A stretch of 21,214 nucleotides of DNA from Methanosarcinales archaeon (GCA_030665925.1 DAOUYX010000003.1:1-21214), one strand, 5' to 3'. Numbered from the stretch's first letter, positions 1-7,977 are shown. Numbers and translations are program-made. The notes: generated from the sequence alone by a model not told the origin.

Positions 1-14
1 CATTCCAATTTATG

Positions 15-1193
15 CTATGCAGTAACGCTACTCCTTCTTCTCTCCTTCCCGTGCTGGTGCATCCTCCTGAAAATGGTAGGACAGCTAATACTTGATATTA
101 TCGCAAGTAGAACAATTGCCGAGCCCATTGCAGTGTCTATCAAGCCGAGTTCCATTCCCACCGCAGCCACCGCAATTATCAATGACAATCTTGAAGAGAG
201 CAAAACGCCGGCAGAAATGCTTTCTCTTAACGAATATTTGATTAGAAAAAGCAACGATGGCACCATCTTTACCACGAATGCAATTAAAAGTAGCAGTGGA
301 ACAAGATAAATCCATCCTCCCGCCAATGCCCAAAGATCAAACTGCATCCCCACGTTTATAAAGAATATGGGTATAAGGAATCCGTATCCTATTCCGTAGA
401 GTTTCTGTTCCAGAATTGTCCCACCACGGAACAGAATGGACAGTATCACACCCGCGAGAAACGCACCCAGTATGGCTTCCACACCAACAATATCGGATAG
501 AACGACGAATACAAGCAGCAATGCGAAAGAAGCCCTTACCCCTATCTCTGACGGTTGGTCCGATTTAAACCACTTTGAAAGTCGCTCTGGATAGTGCCAG
601 ATTGCAAGCTTACCCACGTAATACACCGCGAAAAACAGAACGAATACGAGTGCAATTAAAACCATCCCCAAGGTTATTCCCTCTTCGTAGTAAAGAGTGT
701 GCACCGTAAGGAGCAACATGGTGGTAAAATCCGCAACAAATGCTGATATGATGATTGTCTGCCCGAATTCACTCTTTAACAGACTCTGTTCCCTTAGCGT
801 TGGCACGATCAATCCTACTGAGGAGGTTGAAAGAACGAGTGCCATGTAGAACCCATAGCCCAGTTGATACGTCAGGAATATCGAAATTGCGAGCGTGAGG
901 AGAAAGATAATAGTTCCGAGCACGAACAACTTTGCTCCATGAACTTCCACTTGCGAGAAATCTATCTCCATACCCACCAAGAACATCAGAAATATAAATC
1001 CAAAACTTGAGAGAAACGCTATACCCTCTTCTTCACCGGTAAAAAGCCCCAGCACACTTCTCCCGATAATGATCCCGCAGATGATCTCCCCGACCACTGC
1101 CGGAACGCCTATTCTATCAGAAAGGATGGGAATCAGGAATGCAAAGACCACTATCGCAAATAAAGGGAAATAAGGACTTATTATCATAGGCAT
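15..1193 (-). CDS. Kef/NapA-type cation:proton antiporter (CPA2 family)
   Basis: Integral membrane cation/H+ exchanger, probably moving Na+ or K+ against protons across the cytoplasmic membrane. The 392-residue protein is almost entirely hydrophobic and looks like about 12 membrane segments, with no cytoplasmic RCK domain of its own. It has the N-terminal pattern GVPAVVGEIICGIIIG (residues 30-45) and STSSVGLIVPTLRE (about 123-136) typical of the family. The buried carboxylate is probably Asp156 in FVADFTTM; the residue before it is Ala rather than the Asp or Gln usual in NapA or KefC, so coupling ion and stoichiometry cannot be read off. I take ATG at 1193, which shares one base with the stop codon of the upstream TrkA-N/Usp gene; GTG at 1196 is an equally close alternative. 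This coupling implies one operon and a regulatory partnership. Family call is firm, ion specificity is open. Confidence 0.88.
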   Translation of the reverse strand: MPMIISPYFPLFAIVVFAFLIPILSDRIGVPAVVGEIICGIIIGRSVLGLFTGEEEGIAFLSSFGFIFLMFLVGMEIDFSQVEVHGAKLFVLGTIIFLLTLAISIFLTYQLGYGFYMALVLSTSSVGLIVPTLREQSLLKSEFGQTIIISAFVADFTTMLLLTVHTLYYEEGITLGMVLIALVFVLFFAVYYVGKLAIWHYPERLSKWFKSDQPSEIGVRASFALLLVFVVLSDIVGVEAILGAFLAGVILSILFRGGTILEQKLYGIGYGFLIPIFFINVGMQFDLWALAGGWIYLVPLLLLIAFVVKMVPSLLFLIKYSLRESISAGVLLSSRLSLIIAVAAVGMELGLIDTAMGSAIVLLAIISSISCPTIFRRMHQHGKERRRSSVTA

Positions 1194-2341
1194 CACACAA
1201 CCGTTAGAACAGAACAGGGAGCATCGTTTACTATTTTCCTGATCATGTCTGACCTTATAACACCCGTCCCTCTCCAGGGAATCACTGCCAGTTCGTAATT
1301 CCCACTTTTCACCTCTTTTACCGCTTCTATCATTGGGTTACCTTCCACCCAATTTTCAATAATCCGTACGTTTCCTTTTTCTCCCATCTTTTTTATTCCG
1401 TCAATCAATTCGCCGGGAACAGTCTCCAAAATGAGTAAATGCAGCTCAGCTCCGCATAAATGAGCTATCCGAACCGCGTGTCTCCCGACACTCTCTGATA
1501 TCTCTGACAAATCGAGAAGGGCAATAATGCGTTCGTAATACTTGAATGCCCGTGCCACAAGAACCGGGCAGGAAGCGCATTTTATTAACTTCAAAACAAC
1601 ACTTCGTTTAAACACTTTGTCCATGATGCCGAGTTCTTCCTGGTCTATTATCACATAATCCGGGTAATATGAGTACTCTTTTACACGGTCCATAATTATG
1701 CAGCTTGGATAATGCAGGTGCTTTTTTATAATATCCATCGGTTTTTCCTCTTCCAGCAATATCTTAAGTGGTACACCCATCCCCTTTGCTTTGGATTCCA
1801 TCTCTCGATTGTCTATATCCGCAGACGATACAGCGGTGACCTCTGCCCTTGCTACGGAAGCAACTAACAAAGCTTCTTTGAACGCCTTATCCACCGTATT
1901 TTTATTCAGTATCGGAACGAGGATTTTATCAAAAGGTGTGAGAGTTTCCCCTGCGCCAAACCGCAACAGATCACCGATGAGATTTGCCACTATCTTTGTA
2001 GGGAACATGATGTACTCAATGCCCAGCTTCTGGAACCGCTCTCTATCCTCAGGATCTTCCACCCGGACAATTATCTTAGGAACACCGTGTTTCTTCGCGA
2101 TAGCCGCAGCTCGATAATTGACATCGTCATTGCTCGTGAGCGAGATAAAAGCCGCGGCATCATCCAAACCCACCCGATTTAGCAATTTCTCATCACTTCC
2201 ATCACCGGTGACTACCTCTACATCCGCTATTTCTGTAATTTTTTCCCGCTTTTCCGGATTTAGCTCAATAACCACCGATTCCGGCAACTGGGCCGCCAGT
2301 TCTCTCCCTACTCTCCCGCCGCCAACAATGATAGTTTTCAT
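1193..2341 (-). CDS. TrkA-N (RCK) domain protein fused to tandem Usp-like domains
   Basis: Cytoplasmic nucleotide-sensing regulator, probably gating the antiporter encoded immediately downstream. Residues 1-128 are a Rossmann RCK/TrkA-N domain with the dinucleotide motif GGGRVG (7-12) and an acidic residue at the end of beta-2 (VVIELN). From about residue 138 two universal-stress-protein-like units follow (starting near DKILVPIL and YYERIIALLDLS); the second ends with CSVLTVV, a usual Usp terminus. No RCK_C domain is visible, so the Usp pair seems to replace it. The first Usp-like unit is degenerate and I do not see a clear G-2x-G-9x-G-S/T ATP loop in either. The ATG at 2341 is the natural start because the Rossmann strand begins at once (MKTIIVGGG). 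The stop overlaps the start of the antiporter gene, which supports a joint function. Confident on domains, inferential on role. Confidence 0.87.
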   Translation of the reverse strand: MKTIIVGGGRVGRELAAQLPESVVIELNPEKREKITEIADVEVVTGDGSDEKLLNRVGLDDAAAFISLTSNDDVNYRAAAIAKKHGVPKIIVRVEDPEDRERFQKLGIEYIMFPTKIVANLIGDLLRFGAGETLTPFDKILVPILNKNTVDKAFKEALLVASVARAEVTAVSSADIDNREMESKAKGMGVPLKILLEEEKPMDIIKKHLHYPSCIIMDRVKEYSYYPDYVIIDQEELGIMDKVFKRSVVLKLIKCASCPVLVARAFKYYERIIALLDLSEISESVGRHAVRIAHLCGAELHLLILETVPGELIDGIKKMGEKGNVRIIENWVEGNPMIEAVKEVKSGNYELAVIPWRGTGVIRSDMIRKIVNDAPCSVLTVV

Positions 2342-2395
2342 TTCGTTTCGATGCTTTTAGCTCGCTTGCAACAGACATAATCGGAGATCACATAA

Positions 2396-2407
2396 CATAA
2401 TTAAAAG
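2396..2407 (-). promoter_or_regulatory. Possible TATA element for the TrkA-N/Usp - antiporter operon
   Basis: On the minus strand an A/T-rich box reading CTTTTAATTATG lies about 60 nt upstream of the ATG at 2341. A start site some 25 nt downstream would give a leader of about 35 nt. Weak by itself; proposed by position and composition only. The 165 bp between this operon and the CBS gene hold nothing else I can assign. Confidence 0.3.
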
Positions 2408-2506
2408 ACCGTATTTGCAGATATGATAAGAGAGGTAAGAACCAAAGGAGAACAATTTTCGCCTTTTCTAACTCCGGTTCTATCTCTCCCTGTCCTCAGC
2501 TCATCA

Positions 2507-3340
2507 CTACGGGCGAGTTCTTTTGTAGGGTAAACGAAGCTCTTTGCCCACGCGATGCCGATAATCACCCCACCAGGAACCCCCTGCGAAGCCAGAGATT
2601 GATTGCTGCTTCCTAGAGTACGTTGTATGCCTGAAATTTCTCAAAATCTCATCTAACTTCCTCCGTTGCTCATCCAGCGAAATCTCCTTCTTACCTTCTC
2701 CATTACCTGTAACCTCGTGATAGAACTGGTCCAGGCTCTCGAAAATAGCTTTGAGCTCCTTGTCATCTACATAATGATCCACGAGTTCATCCAATTCATC
2801 ATATACGTCTTCCAGTGCGTTCTTAAAGTTCTCGACACTCTTTTCCACTAAATATACTTCACAGTCGCTCAAAGTCCGCTCAAGTCTATCAAGAGTCCAA
2901 CCACTTGCTAAAAGGTGCATCCTCGGATAGAATCTCTTTACATACTCTGGCTTCCGTGTCAATATGTTCCTAACGCTTACAATGCCCACGAGCACACCGT
3001 TTTCAACCACTGGCAGCCTTTTTATATGCTTCTTTGCTGCGACTTCACTTGCTTCATCTACCGAGACTTCTGCGTCTACGGTTACCAGAGGGAAAGACAT
3101 TATCTCCTTTGCTTTTACCTCATTTGCCCGTTTATTTTTCAATATAGCTTTTAACACGAGGTCCCGCTCGGTAATAATTCCTGCGGGTTTGCCTTCCGAT
3201 GTTATAACGACACTGCCAACTCTCAGTTCTGCCATCATCTTCGCTACTTCTATGAGAAGAGCGTTCTCATCTTCGGCGATGATTGGACGGCTCATTATCT
3301 CACGAACTTTCATATCTCCTTTTTCTTCTTTGGTACGCAT
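2507..3340 (-). CDS. CBS-pair protein with an uncharacterised helical C-terminal region
   Basis: Probable cytoplasmic sensor of adenine nucleotides or SAM. Two CBS motifs fill residues about 10-68 (KVREIMSRPII ... GIITERDLV) and 76-130 (KEIMSFPLVTV ... GIVSVRNIL), the classic Bateman pair. Residues about 145-240 are charged and helical (LDRLERTLSDCEVYLVEKS; DELDELVDHYVDDKELK) and match no family I recognise. The last 35 residues are basic and aromatic (FAGGSWWGDYRHRVGKEL). Similar pairs with short helical tails in archaea are often annotated only as CBS proteins; a nucleic-acid or partner-binding tail is a guess. Start is uncertain: ATG at 3340 has GAGGG about 12 nt upstream, while ATG at 3313 (MKVREIM, the usual first residues of CBS proteins) has AAAGGAG only 2 nt upstream. 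Transcribed alone, away from the histone gene. Confidence 0.82.
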   Translation of the reverse strand: MRTKEEKGDMKVREIMSRPIIAEDENALLIEVAKMMAELRVGSVVITSEGKPAGIITERDLVLKAILKNKRANEVKAKEIMSFPLVTVDAEVSVDEASEVAAKKHIKRLPVVENGVLVGIVSVRNILTRKPEYVKRFYPRMHLLASGWTLDRLERTLSDCEVYLVEKSVENFKNALEDVYDELDELVDHYVDDKELKAIFESLDQFYHEVTGNGEGKKEISLDEQRRKLDEILRNFRHTTYSRKQQSISGFAGGSWWGDYRHRVGKELRLPYKRTRP

Positions 3341-3550
3341 ATCTGTTTTATCCCTCTAATCACCCACACCTCTTTTTTAGATGCATCACTAACCATCTAT
3401 AGTTACACGCAGTAAGATAAAAAATTAAGTAATACCCATTGCGCAGCAGAGGGTGTTGCAACTTTTTCGTTATGACACCGCACCTTTTGAAGAAGTGAGG
3501 CAGAAGACATTCATTTATTGGCTTTGATGATAGTTTTGAGGTCAAAAAAC

Positions 3551-3567
3551 CGAAAAGCTTTTATATA
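3551..3567 (+). promoter_or_regulatory. BRE/TATA promoter of the histone gene
   Basis: The sequence CGAAAAGCTTTTATATA combines a purine-rich BRE (CGAAAAG) with a strong TATA box (3558-3567). A start site about 25 nt beyond the box centre falls near 3588-3590, leaving at most about ten nucleotides of leader before the ATG at 3598. The same ACCGAAAAGCTT core recurs at 18379 (plus) and 19531 (minus). Confidence 0.75.
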
Positions 3568-3597
3568 CCCACTCATTACCCAATCATAGTGATAAAA

Positions 3598-3798
3598 ATG
3601 GCTGAACTACCTATAGCACCTGTAACCAGGATAGTGAGAAACGCAGGAGCAGAGAGAGTAAGCGAAGAGGCAAGTCAGGAATTGGTGAGGCTGTTAGAGG
3701 AATACGGCGAGAAAATAGCGAAAAAAGCCGTAAGCCTCGCTAAACACGCCGGAAGAAAGACGGTGAAAGTGGAAGACGTCTTAGAAGCAGTAGCATAA
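3598..3798 (+). CDS. Archaeal histone (HMf/HTa-type, 66 residues)
   Basis: DNA-wrapping chromatin protein that dimerises through the histone fold and compacts the chromosome. The sequence from MAELPIAPVTRIVRNAG onwards has the full single histone fold: alpha-1 (IAPVTRIVRNAG), the long alpha-2 (VSEEASQELVRLLEEYGEKI) with the loop residues AGRKTV, and alpha-3 (VEDVLEAV). No N- or C-terminal tail, as in Methanothermus HMf proteins. I start at ATG 3598 rather than the in-frame GTG at 3589, because homologues begin MAELPIAP and because the predicted start site lies at about 3589, which would put the GTG at or before the mRNA end. It sits alone between an upstream promoter and a strong downstream terminator, so it is probably a monocistronic, highly expressed gene. 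Confidence 0.95.
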   Translation: MAELPIAPVTRIVRNAGAERVSEEASQELVRLLEEYGEKIAKKAVSLAKHAGRKTVKVEDVLEAVA

Positions 3799-3814
3799 AC
3801 TAAAAAGGTTACAT

Positions 3815-3870
3815 AAAGGGGGGAAAAGAGCAAATCGCAAAATTTACCCCTTTTTATTTTTTTTATTTTT
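3815..3870 (+). terminator. Intrinsic-type terminator of the histone gene
   Basis: AAAGGGG (3815-3821) can pair with CCCCTTT (3847-3853), 16 nt past the histone stop codon. The 3' arm runs straight into a very long T-rich tract (3851-3870, almost unbroken T). Archaeal termination needs mainly the U-tract, so this is well supported; the loop of about 25 nt is longer than usual. Confidence 0.7.
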
Positions 3871-3889
3871 ATAAATTGTGTAACGAGAA

Positions 3890-4960
3890 ATGGTGTTAAT
3901 CAACGTCGTATTGCTTGTACTCGGCTTAGTTTTACTCGCCAAGGGCTCCGATTTCTTCGTTAAATCCGCGGCATCGGTAGCACAAAAACGCGGTGTCTCA
4001 GAATTCGTTATTGGTCTCACATTAGTCGCATTGGGCACGTCAATACCAGAACTTGCCTCATCCGTAATCGCTGCTATGGAACAGCAAAGCGGCATAGTAA
4101 TAGGCAATGTCGTGGGCTCGAATATCGCAAATATCGGATTAATAGTCGGACTCGGAGCACTGATAGCCAGAATAAAAACGAAACAAGAAATGCTGAGACG
4201 AGATGGCTACATCATGCTTTTTGCCGCACTGCTGTTCTACGTCTTCATCATCAACGGGACGGTCTCAAGATTGGAAGCGCTGATATTTCTGCTGTTGTAC
4301 ATTGCTTATACCGTGTTCCTATTCGAGACCAAGCCGAAATCCAGAGACAAATATGAATTCAAAGAATTTATCAGATATTTTTTGGGATTTAAGTACATCG
4401 CAACTATACAAAGCATAATAATCCCGAGCCTGAACAAAAACAAAAAAAAAAGTAAGAACACGCCAGAAGAAATAAAAACAAAAGAGCTATCCAAACCAGA
4501 TATTATTAGAGATTTCCTCGTCCTCATCATTAGTGGTTTCGCTATTGTTGTTGGTGCAAGCTATCTGGTGAATGAAGCGATTTTTTTTGCTGATTTTTTT
4601 GACATTCCAAAAACCGTAATAGGTATCAGCCTTGTAGCACTTGGTACTTCGTTACCGGAATTAGGTGTGACAATATCGGCAGCGAGACAGGGTTACGGCA
4701 ACATAGCTGTTGGCAACGTCATTGGTTCGAACATTGCAAATATATTCCTGGTTGTGGGTGTTTCGGCGATGATTTTCCCTTTATCCGTTATAAAGCCAAC
4801 GATATTCTATCTCACGCCATTCATGATATTTATGAGCATTTTGCTTTTGATTTTCATAAGAAGTAACTGGGAAATAAGTCGAATAAAAGGCATAGTATTT
4901 CTTGCGTTATATGCCTTATTTTTAGCTGTTTTATTCTTCAACAAGCTAATAATAGTTTAA
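3890..4960 (+). CDS. Calcium/sodium antiporter (CaCA family, YrbG-like)
   Basis: Membrane antiporter exchanging Ca2+ for Na+ (or H+), likely keeping cytosolic Ca2+ low. The protein of 356 residues shows the two inverted alpha-repeats that define the family: GLTLVALGTSIPELASS (42-58) followed by GNVVGSNIANIGL (72-84), and GISLVALGTSLPELGVT (about 245-261) followed by GNVIGSNIANIF (about 274-285). The PEL glutamates and SN asparagines that bind the ion are present in both halves. Between the halves lies a lysine/asparagine-rich loop (about residues 180-205) whose DNA contains a run of ten A at about 4440-4450; the frame is intact across it. ATG 3890 is taken; the next codon is GTG and could also serve. 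The T-rich tract upstream is shared with the histone terminator, so a private promoter is not obvious. Confidence 0.93.
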   Translation: MVLINVVLLVLGLVLLAKGSDFFVKSAASVAQKRGVSEFVIGLTLVALGTSIPELASSVIAAMEQQSGIVIGNVVGSNIANIGLIVGLGALIARIKTKQEMLRRDGYIMLFAALLFYVFIINGTVSRLEALIFLLLYIAYTVFLFETKPKSRDKYEFKEFIRYFLGFKYIATIQSIIIPSLNKNKKKSKNTPEEIKTKELSKPDIIRDFLVLIISGFAIVVGASYLVNEAIFFADFFDIPKTVIGISLVALGTSLPELGVTISAARQGYGNIAVGNVIGSNIANIFLVVGVSAMIFPLSVIKPTIFYLTPFMIFMSILLLIFIRSNWEISRIKGIVFLALYALFLAVLFFNKLIIV

Positions 4961-4997
4961 CGCTGGGGGGGGAGATATGGCTATGAAAACGAAAAAA

Positions 4998-5116
4998 ATC
5001 CGTGTAAATCCGAGAGTTATATAGACGCAGATTAACGCAGATTAACACAGATGGACAGGACACAGATGAAAAAAAACCAAAAAAAATCAGCGTAAATCCG
5101 TGTTAATCAGTGTCCT
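4998..5116. repeat. Palindromic repeat made of 10-bp GATTAACACA-type units (copy 1)
   Basis: Arm 5023-5052 pairs imperfectly with arm 5086-5116 (22 of 29 positions complementary), separated by an A-rich loop. Each arm is about three copies of a 10-nt unit of the form GATTAACRCA. A further partial unit pair lies at 4998-5013 (ATCCGTGTAAATCC), which can also pair with the first arm, and GGACACAGAT at 5058-5067 can pair with ATCAGTGTCC (5106-5115). The 23 nt at 5030-5052 are identical to 9072-9094, so this is a dispersed element. The remaining parts of the 240-bp gap between the Ca2+ antiporter and the next gene hold a G8 run at about 4964 and the promoter at 5169. Confidence 0.8.
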
Positions 5117-5168
5117 AAAGAGAAGGCAGTTATAACTTTATGTACAATGAAAAAGCGTAGTCAATCGA

Positions 5169-5177
5169 GTATAAATA
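5169..5177 (+). promoter_or_regulatory. TATA box upstream of the 125-residue orphan gene
   Basis: GTATAAATA centred 28 nt before the ATG at 5201, so transcription should begin at or just before the start codon. A GGTGGTGAG stretch at 5187-5195 resembles a Shine-Dalgarno site but would lie upstream of that start site; either the box is not used or the SD match is accidental. Confidence 0.5.
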
Positions 5178-5200
5178 ATGGAGTGTGGTGGTGAGAGGAA

Positions 5201-5578
5201 ATGGAAAACTTGTATGACGTGCTAAAAGGAATAGGACTTGAAGCGGAGAGCAAGGTAAAGGGAGAGCTTTCGGGTCCATCAGGACGGATAAAAGCACTTC
5301 TGTATGATATGTTTATGCCGTTGGCTCTTAATTTCCAAACCGAAGAGGAACGTCATCATTTTATATTCCAAAAGGGAGGCTCTATCTCTTTGTACAGGGA
5401 ATTACATAACTGCCCCGACGTTGAGGTTTCAGGCGAGCATGCAGAGTTACTATTTTTATTACAAGCACGAGATAAAGAGAGATTCGAGATGGATGAACGA
5501 GCAAGGAGAATAGAGATCAGCGCATGCACCTTTAAAGGTAGGCAAGCGGTCATGAAATTACGAGGATTGTTTTTATAA
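5201..5578 (+). CDS. Hypothetical 125-residue soluble protein
   Basis: I do not recognise a family. The protein is soluble and mixed alpha/beta, with an N-terminal helix (MENLYDVLKGIGLEAESKVK), a central segment rich in F, H and L (residues about 40-70, with two HxF/HHF-like spots) and a basic C-terminus ending KLRGLFL. No Cys pair, P-loop, signal peptide or membrane segment. Coding is supported by a TATA box 28 nt upstream, an AGAGG stretch just before the ATG and a full-length frame that ends 10 bp before the convergent S2P gene stop. It is transcribed towards the metalloprotease, so the two share a terminator region. Possibly a lineage-specific protein; function unknown. Confidence 0.62.
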   Translation: MENLYDVLKGIGLEAESKVKGELSGPSGRIKALLYDMFMPLALNFQTEEERHHFIFQKGGSISLYRELHNCPDVEVSGEHAELLFLLQARDKERFEMDERARRIEISACTFKGRQAVMKLRGLFL

Positions 5579-5587
5579 TTAGACCGC

Positions 5588-6739
5588 TCACTTGTATATG
5601 CCTCTGAACTGGATAGCCCTCACAAAATCTGTCCTGGAGACGATACCCCGCATCTCTCCATCCTCCGCCATCATGACCATCAAGCGACCCAAATTCCGAG
5701 AAGACATGAGTTTGAGCGCATCAAAGGCATCTGCATCCGGAGGGATTGAGGTTATCTCACGCTTCATAACGTCCTCGATTCTGGTAGTGGCTCGTTCCGA
5801 GGCGGGTATCTTCTGGACGTCCGAGAAGGTTACCACGCCAAGCACCGGGGAATCTATGCGTTCCTGCACCGGATAGCCCATGTGTTTTGTCTTAAACATC
5901 ACATCAATCAACTGCTCGAGCGTCCAGTCTGGCGGCACGTAGATGACGTTCGGAACACGGGTCATAAGGTCCCGGACCTTAACCCCTTCCAAAGTAACCG
6001 AAACAACCGTTGCCTTCTCCTCTTCTGAGCCACCGAAGTAAATGAAAAGGGCTATAAGCAGTAACCATAATCCTCCCACGGCAAAAGTTAGCAACCCGAA
6101 AAGTCCCATAGCGAAGGCGAAGCTCTTGCCCACTGCAACTGCCCTTTTGGTTGCATCTATATACGGCATACGCGTAGCAAACGCGGCACGGAGTAGCCTT
6201 CCCCCATCCATTGGGAATGCGGGAATGAGATTGAAGAGACCAAGTAAGAGGTTGTAAAATGCAATTATACCTATCACTATGAGCGCAGCATTCTTGAACG
6301 TCGCCCCAGCCGGACTTACCGGACCGAAGAGGTAGTAAATGGCATAGGAAACGACGCCTATGCTTAGACTGAGAGCAGGACCCGCAGCCGAAATCTTCGC
6401 TTCCATTCGTGGCTCCTTTGGAATATCCTCCATCTGAGCCACGCCACCGATGACGAACAGAGTTATGCTCTTTATATTTACGCCGTAACGCTGTGCAACG
6501 ACGGAGTGACTGAGTTCGTGAAATAGAAGGGTAGCGAAAAAGAGGACCGAAGCAATTGTGCTAAGTAAGTATTTGAGTCCCGTCGAAATGTTCATGCCGC
6601 CGAACCCGATCGTTATGCCAAGTATGGGGAAATCGTTAGTTGCAAATATCCAGATAACAAACAAGAGTATTATCAGGAATGACAGGTGCAGCTTTATCGG
6701 TATCCCACGGATACTACCAATTTGGATTGACCATTTCAT
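5588..6739 (-). CDS. Site-2-protease-type intramembrane metalloprotease with C-terminal CBS pair
   Basis: Membrane zinc protease of family M50B that cleaves transmembrane or membrane-proximal substrates, possibly regulated by adenine nucleotides through its CBS domains. HELSH (residues 74-78) gives two zinc ligands and the catalytic Glu75; the third ligand is Asp178 in FNLIPAFPMDGGR (169-181), within a later membrane segment. About six hydrophobic segments span residues 18-240. Two CBS motifs follow at about 255-310 (VKVRDLMTRVPNVIYV) and 318-383 (IEDVMKREITSIPP ... GIVSRTDFVRAI). This is the usual archaeal S2P-CBS arrangement and the length is normal. ATG 6739 is supported by GAGG 9 nt upstream. 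The substrate is unknown; no anti-sigma-like or membrane transcription factor is adjacent. Confidence 0.93.
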   Translation of the reverse strand: MKWSIQIGSIRGIPIKLHLSFLIILLFVIWIFATNDFPILGITIGFGGMNISTGLKYLLSTIASVLFFATLLFHELSHSVVAQRYGVNIKSITLFVIGGVAQMEDIPKEPRMEAKISAAGPALSLSIGVVSYAIYYLFGPVSPAGATFKNAALIVIGIIAFYNLLLGLFNLIPAFPMDGGRLLRAAFATRMPYIDATKRAVAVGKSFAFAMGLFGLLTFAVGGLWLLLIALFIYFGGSEEEKATVVSVTLEGVKVRDLMTRVPNVIYVPPDWTLEQLIDVMFKTKHMGYPVQERIDSPVLGVVTFSDVQKIPASERATTRIEDVMKREITSIPPDADAFDALKLMSSRNLGRLMVMMAEDGEMRGIVSRTDFVRAIQFRGIYK

Positions 6740-6774
6740 TTATAACTTCCTCACACCATTTAATTCCAATTCTC

Positions 6775-6784
6775 GTATATTTAA
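6775..6784 (-). promoter_or_regulatory. TATA box of the S2P-CBS gene
   Basis: On the minus strand TTTAAATATA lies about 40 nt upstream of the ATG at 6739, predicting a leader of about 14 nt that would just include the GAGG element. Confidence 0.5.
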
Positions 6785-6818
6785 ATGTGCTACTCTTTTG
6801 TTGTTGAGTTGAAGTGAA

Positions 6819-6845
6819 GCCGTGAGGAGTTCGCCTCATAACGGC
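6819..6845. other. Hairpin between FEN1 and S2P genes
   Basis: GCCG/CGGC plus TGAGG/CCTCA form a 9-bp stem with a TAA bulge and loop AGTTCG. It lies in the 187-bp gap downstream of FEN1 and upstream of the S2P promoter. No T-tract follows on either strand, so it is not a clear terminator; it may be a processing or 3'-end-stabilising structure. Confidence 0.4.
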
Positions 6846-6926
6846 AACCCCAGCCATTCAAATTCTTTAATCCCCTTTTGTTCGACATTCTCCTGCGAGA
6901 GGCAAACTGTACTAACCTTCCGCAGT

Positions 6927-7937
6927 TCACAACCACTGCTCTATGCTCTTCTGCTGCTGCGAGCCCTTTGTTTCTTGCGATTGCGGTAAAATCTTACTCA
7001 AAATCTTACTCACACGCTCTTCTGCGAAATCATGCTCCTCGCACAGGAATTCTTTTACTCTCCGTTCATCCAGCGTTCCCCATTTCAATTCGTACGACTC
7101 GTTCACGTCTGGCTGCAAGAAGATAGCTCGAACGAGTTCGTAATTCTCTATCCCCTCTATTTCTATTTTAGATTCCGCTATCAATCTTTCGATGCGGTGA
7201 TACTTTTTTATCTGTTTGAGCGCGGTCTTAACTCCCACTCCTTTAATCCCCGGATTGAAATCAGTGCCAATGAGAATTGCAATGTCTACAAGCTCTTCTC
7301 TGGTTATTCCGTGCTTCTCTGCGAGTTCTTTAAACGTAACGACTTCAAGCTGCGCCTTTCTTCGCGGAGCGCTGAGATTTCTGATCATAACGGGTGCGCC
7401 AAATAGTAAGCAATCGTAATCCTGAGAGGAAACGAGCTCTGCATCGCCCTTCTGAGCCATATAAGCTGCCTGAGCCTCCCCTTCCGCTTTCGCCTGTACA
7501 CACGGGACGCCCAGATACGTTAAAAGCGTCTTCGCATCCGCTACTATCGTTGCGTCAATTCTCGTAGACGCTTGTGCAAACTTGAACGCCTCTTCAGGCG
7601 TCAGCACCTTTGCTTCTTCCCATTTCCTCCTCGCCTCGGCTCGCCGTTCAGACCGAGCTTTGATAACCACTGCTTTTAACTCTGACGGTTTACCATCAAA
7701 GACGAATACCGGTCGTATTCCCTTCTCCACGATGTTAGTCGTGCGGTATATCAGCCCTGAAAGATGAGAGGTTACTCTACCCGATGAATCCTGCAGCGGC
7801 GTTCCATCTGGCTGGCGAATGATGCTTAAGAATTGGTAAAGCGTGTTATACGCATCTATTGCAACGATCTTGCCGGAAAGAGCCTCTAAATTCGTCCCTT
7901 TCGGCTCTATTAACTCACCGATTTTTTGTATGCCCAT
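6927..7937 (-). CDS. fen: Flap endonuclease FEN1
   Basis: Structure-specific 5' nuclease that removes RNA-primed flaps during Okazaki fragment maturation and long-patch repair. All signature regions are present: N-terminal MGIQKIGELI (homologues MGVxLxxL), Asp28 in VAIDAYN, VFVFDGKPSELK with Asp81, the cluster AEGEAQAAYMAQKGDAELVS, the catalytic DYDCLLFG, and IGTDFNPGIKGVGVKTALK (helix-hairpin-helix). The C-terminus QKSIEQWL is a PIP box for binding PCNA. The 336 residues are typical. ATG 7937 is fixed by the conserved N-terminus, since catalysis needs the free Gly2. A TATA box at 7970-7977 predicts a very short leader; GGAGG at 7960-7964 would then be untranscribed. Monocistronic. Confidence 0.97.
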   Translation of the reverse strand: MGIQKIGELIEPKGTNLEALSGKIVAIDAYNTLYQFLSIIRQPDGTPLQDSSGRVTSHLSGLIYRTTNIVEKGIRPVFVFDGKPSELKAVVIKARSERRAEARRKWEEAKVLTPEEAFKFAQASTRIDATIVADAKTLLTYLGVPCVQAKAEGEAQAAYMAQKGDAELVSSQDYDCLLFGAPVMIRNLSAPRRKAQLEVVTFKELAEKHGITREELVDIAILIGTDFNPGIKGVGVKTALKQIKKYHRIERLIAESKIEIEGIENYELVRAIFLQPDVNESYELKWGTLDERRVKEFLCEEHDFAEERVSKILSKILPQSQETKGSQQQKSIEQWL

Positions 7938-7969
7938 TTTTAATATTTTTACCCCCGTTCCTCCACCTG

Positions 7970-7977
7970 TATAAATA
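7970..7977 (-). promoter_or_regulatory. TATA box of the FEN1 gene
   Basis: TATTTATA on the minus strand, centred 36 nt upstream of the ATG, predicts initiation near 7947 and a leader of roughly ten nucleotides. Confidence 0.55.

Noticed and set aside
3360..3545. 61-residue minus-strand ORF between the CBS and histone genes
   Set aside because: Overlaps the approach to the histone promoter, has no family resemblance, TATA box or Shine-Dalgarno site.
4440..4452. A10 run in the Ca2+ antiporter as a programmed or sequencing frameshift
   Set aside because: The frame continues with correct family motifs on both sides, and the Lys/Asn-rich loop is plausible.
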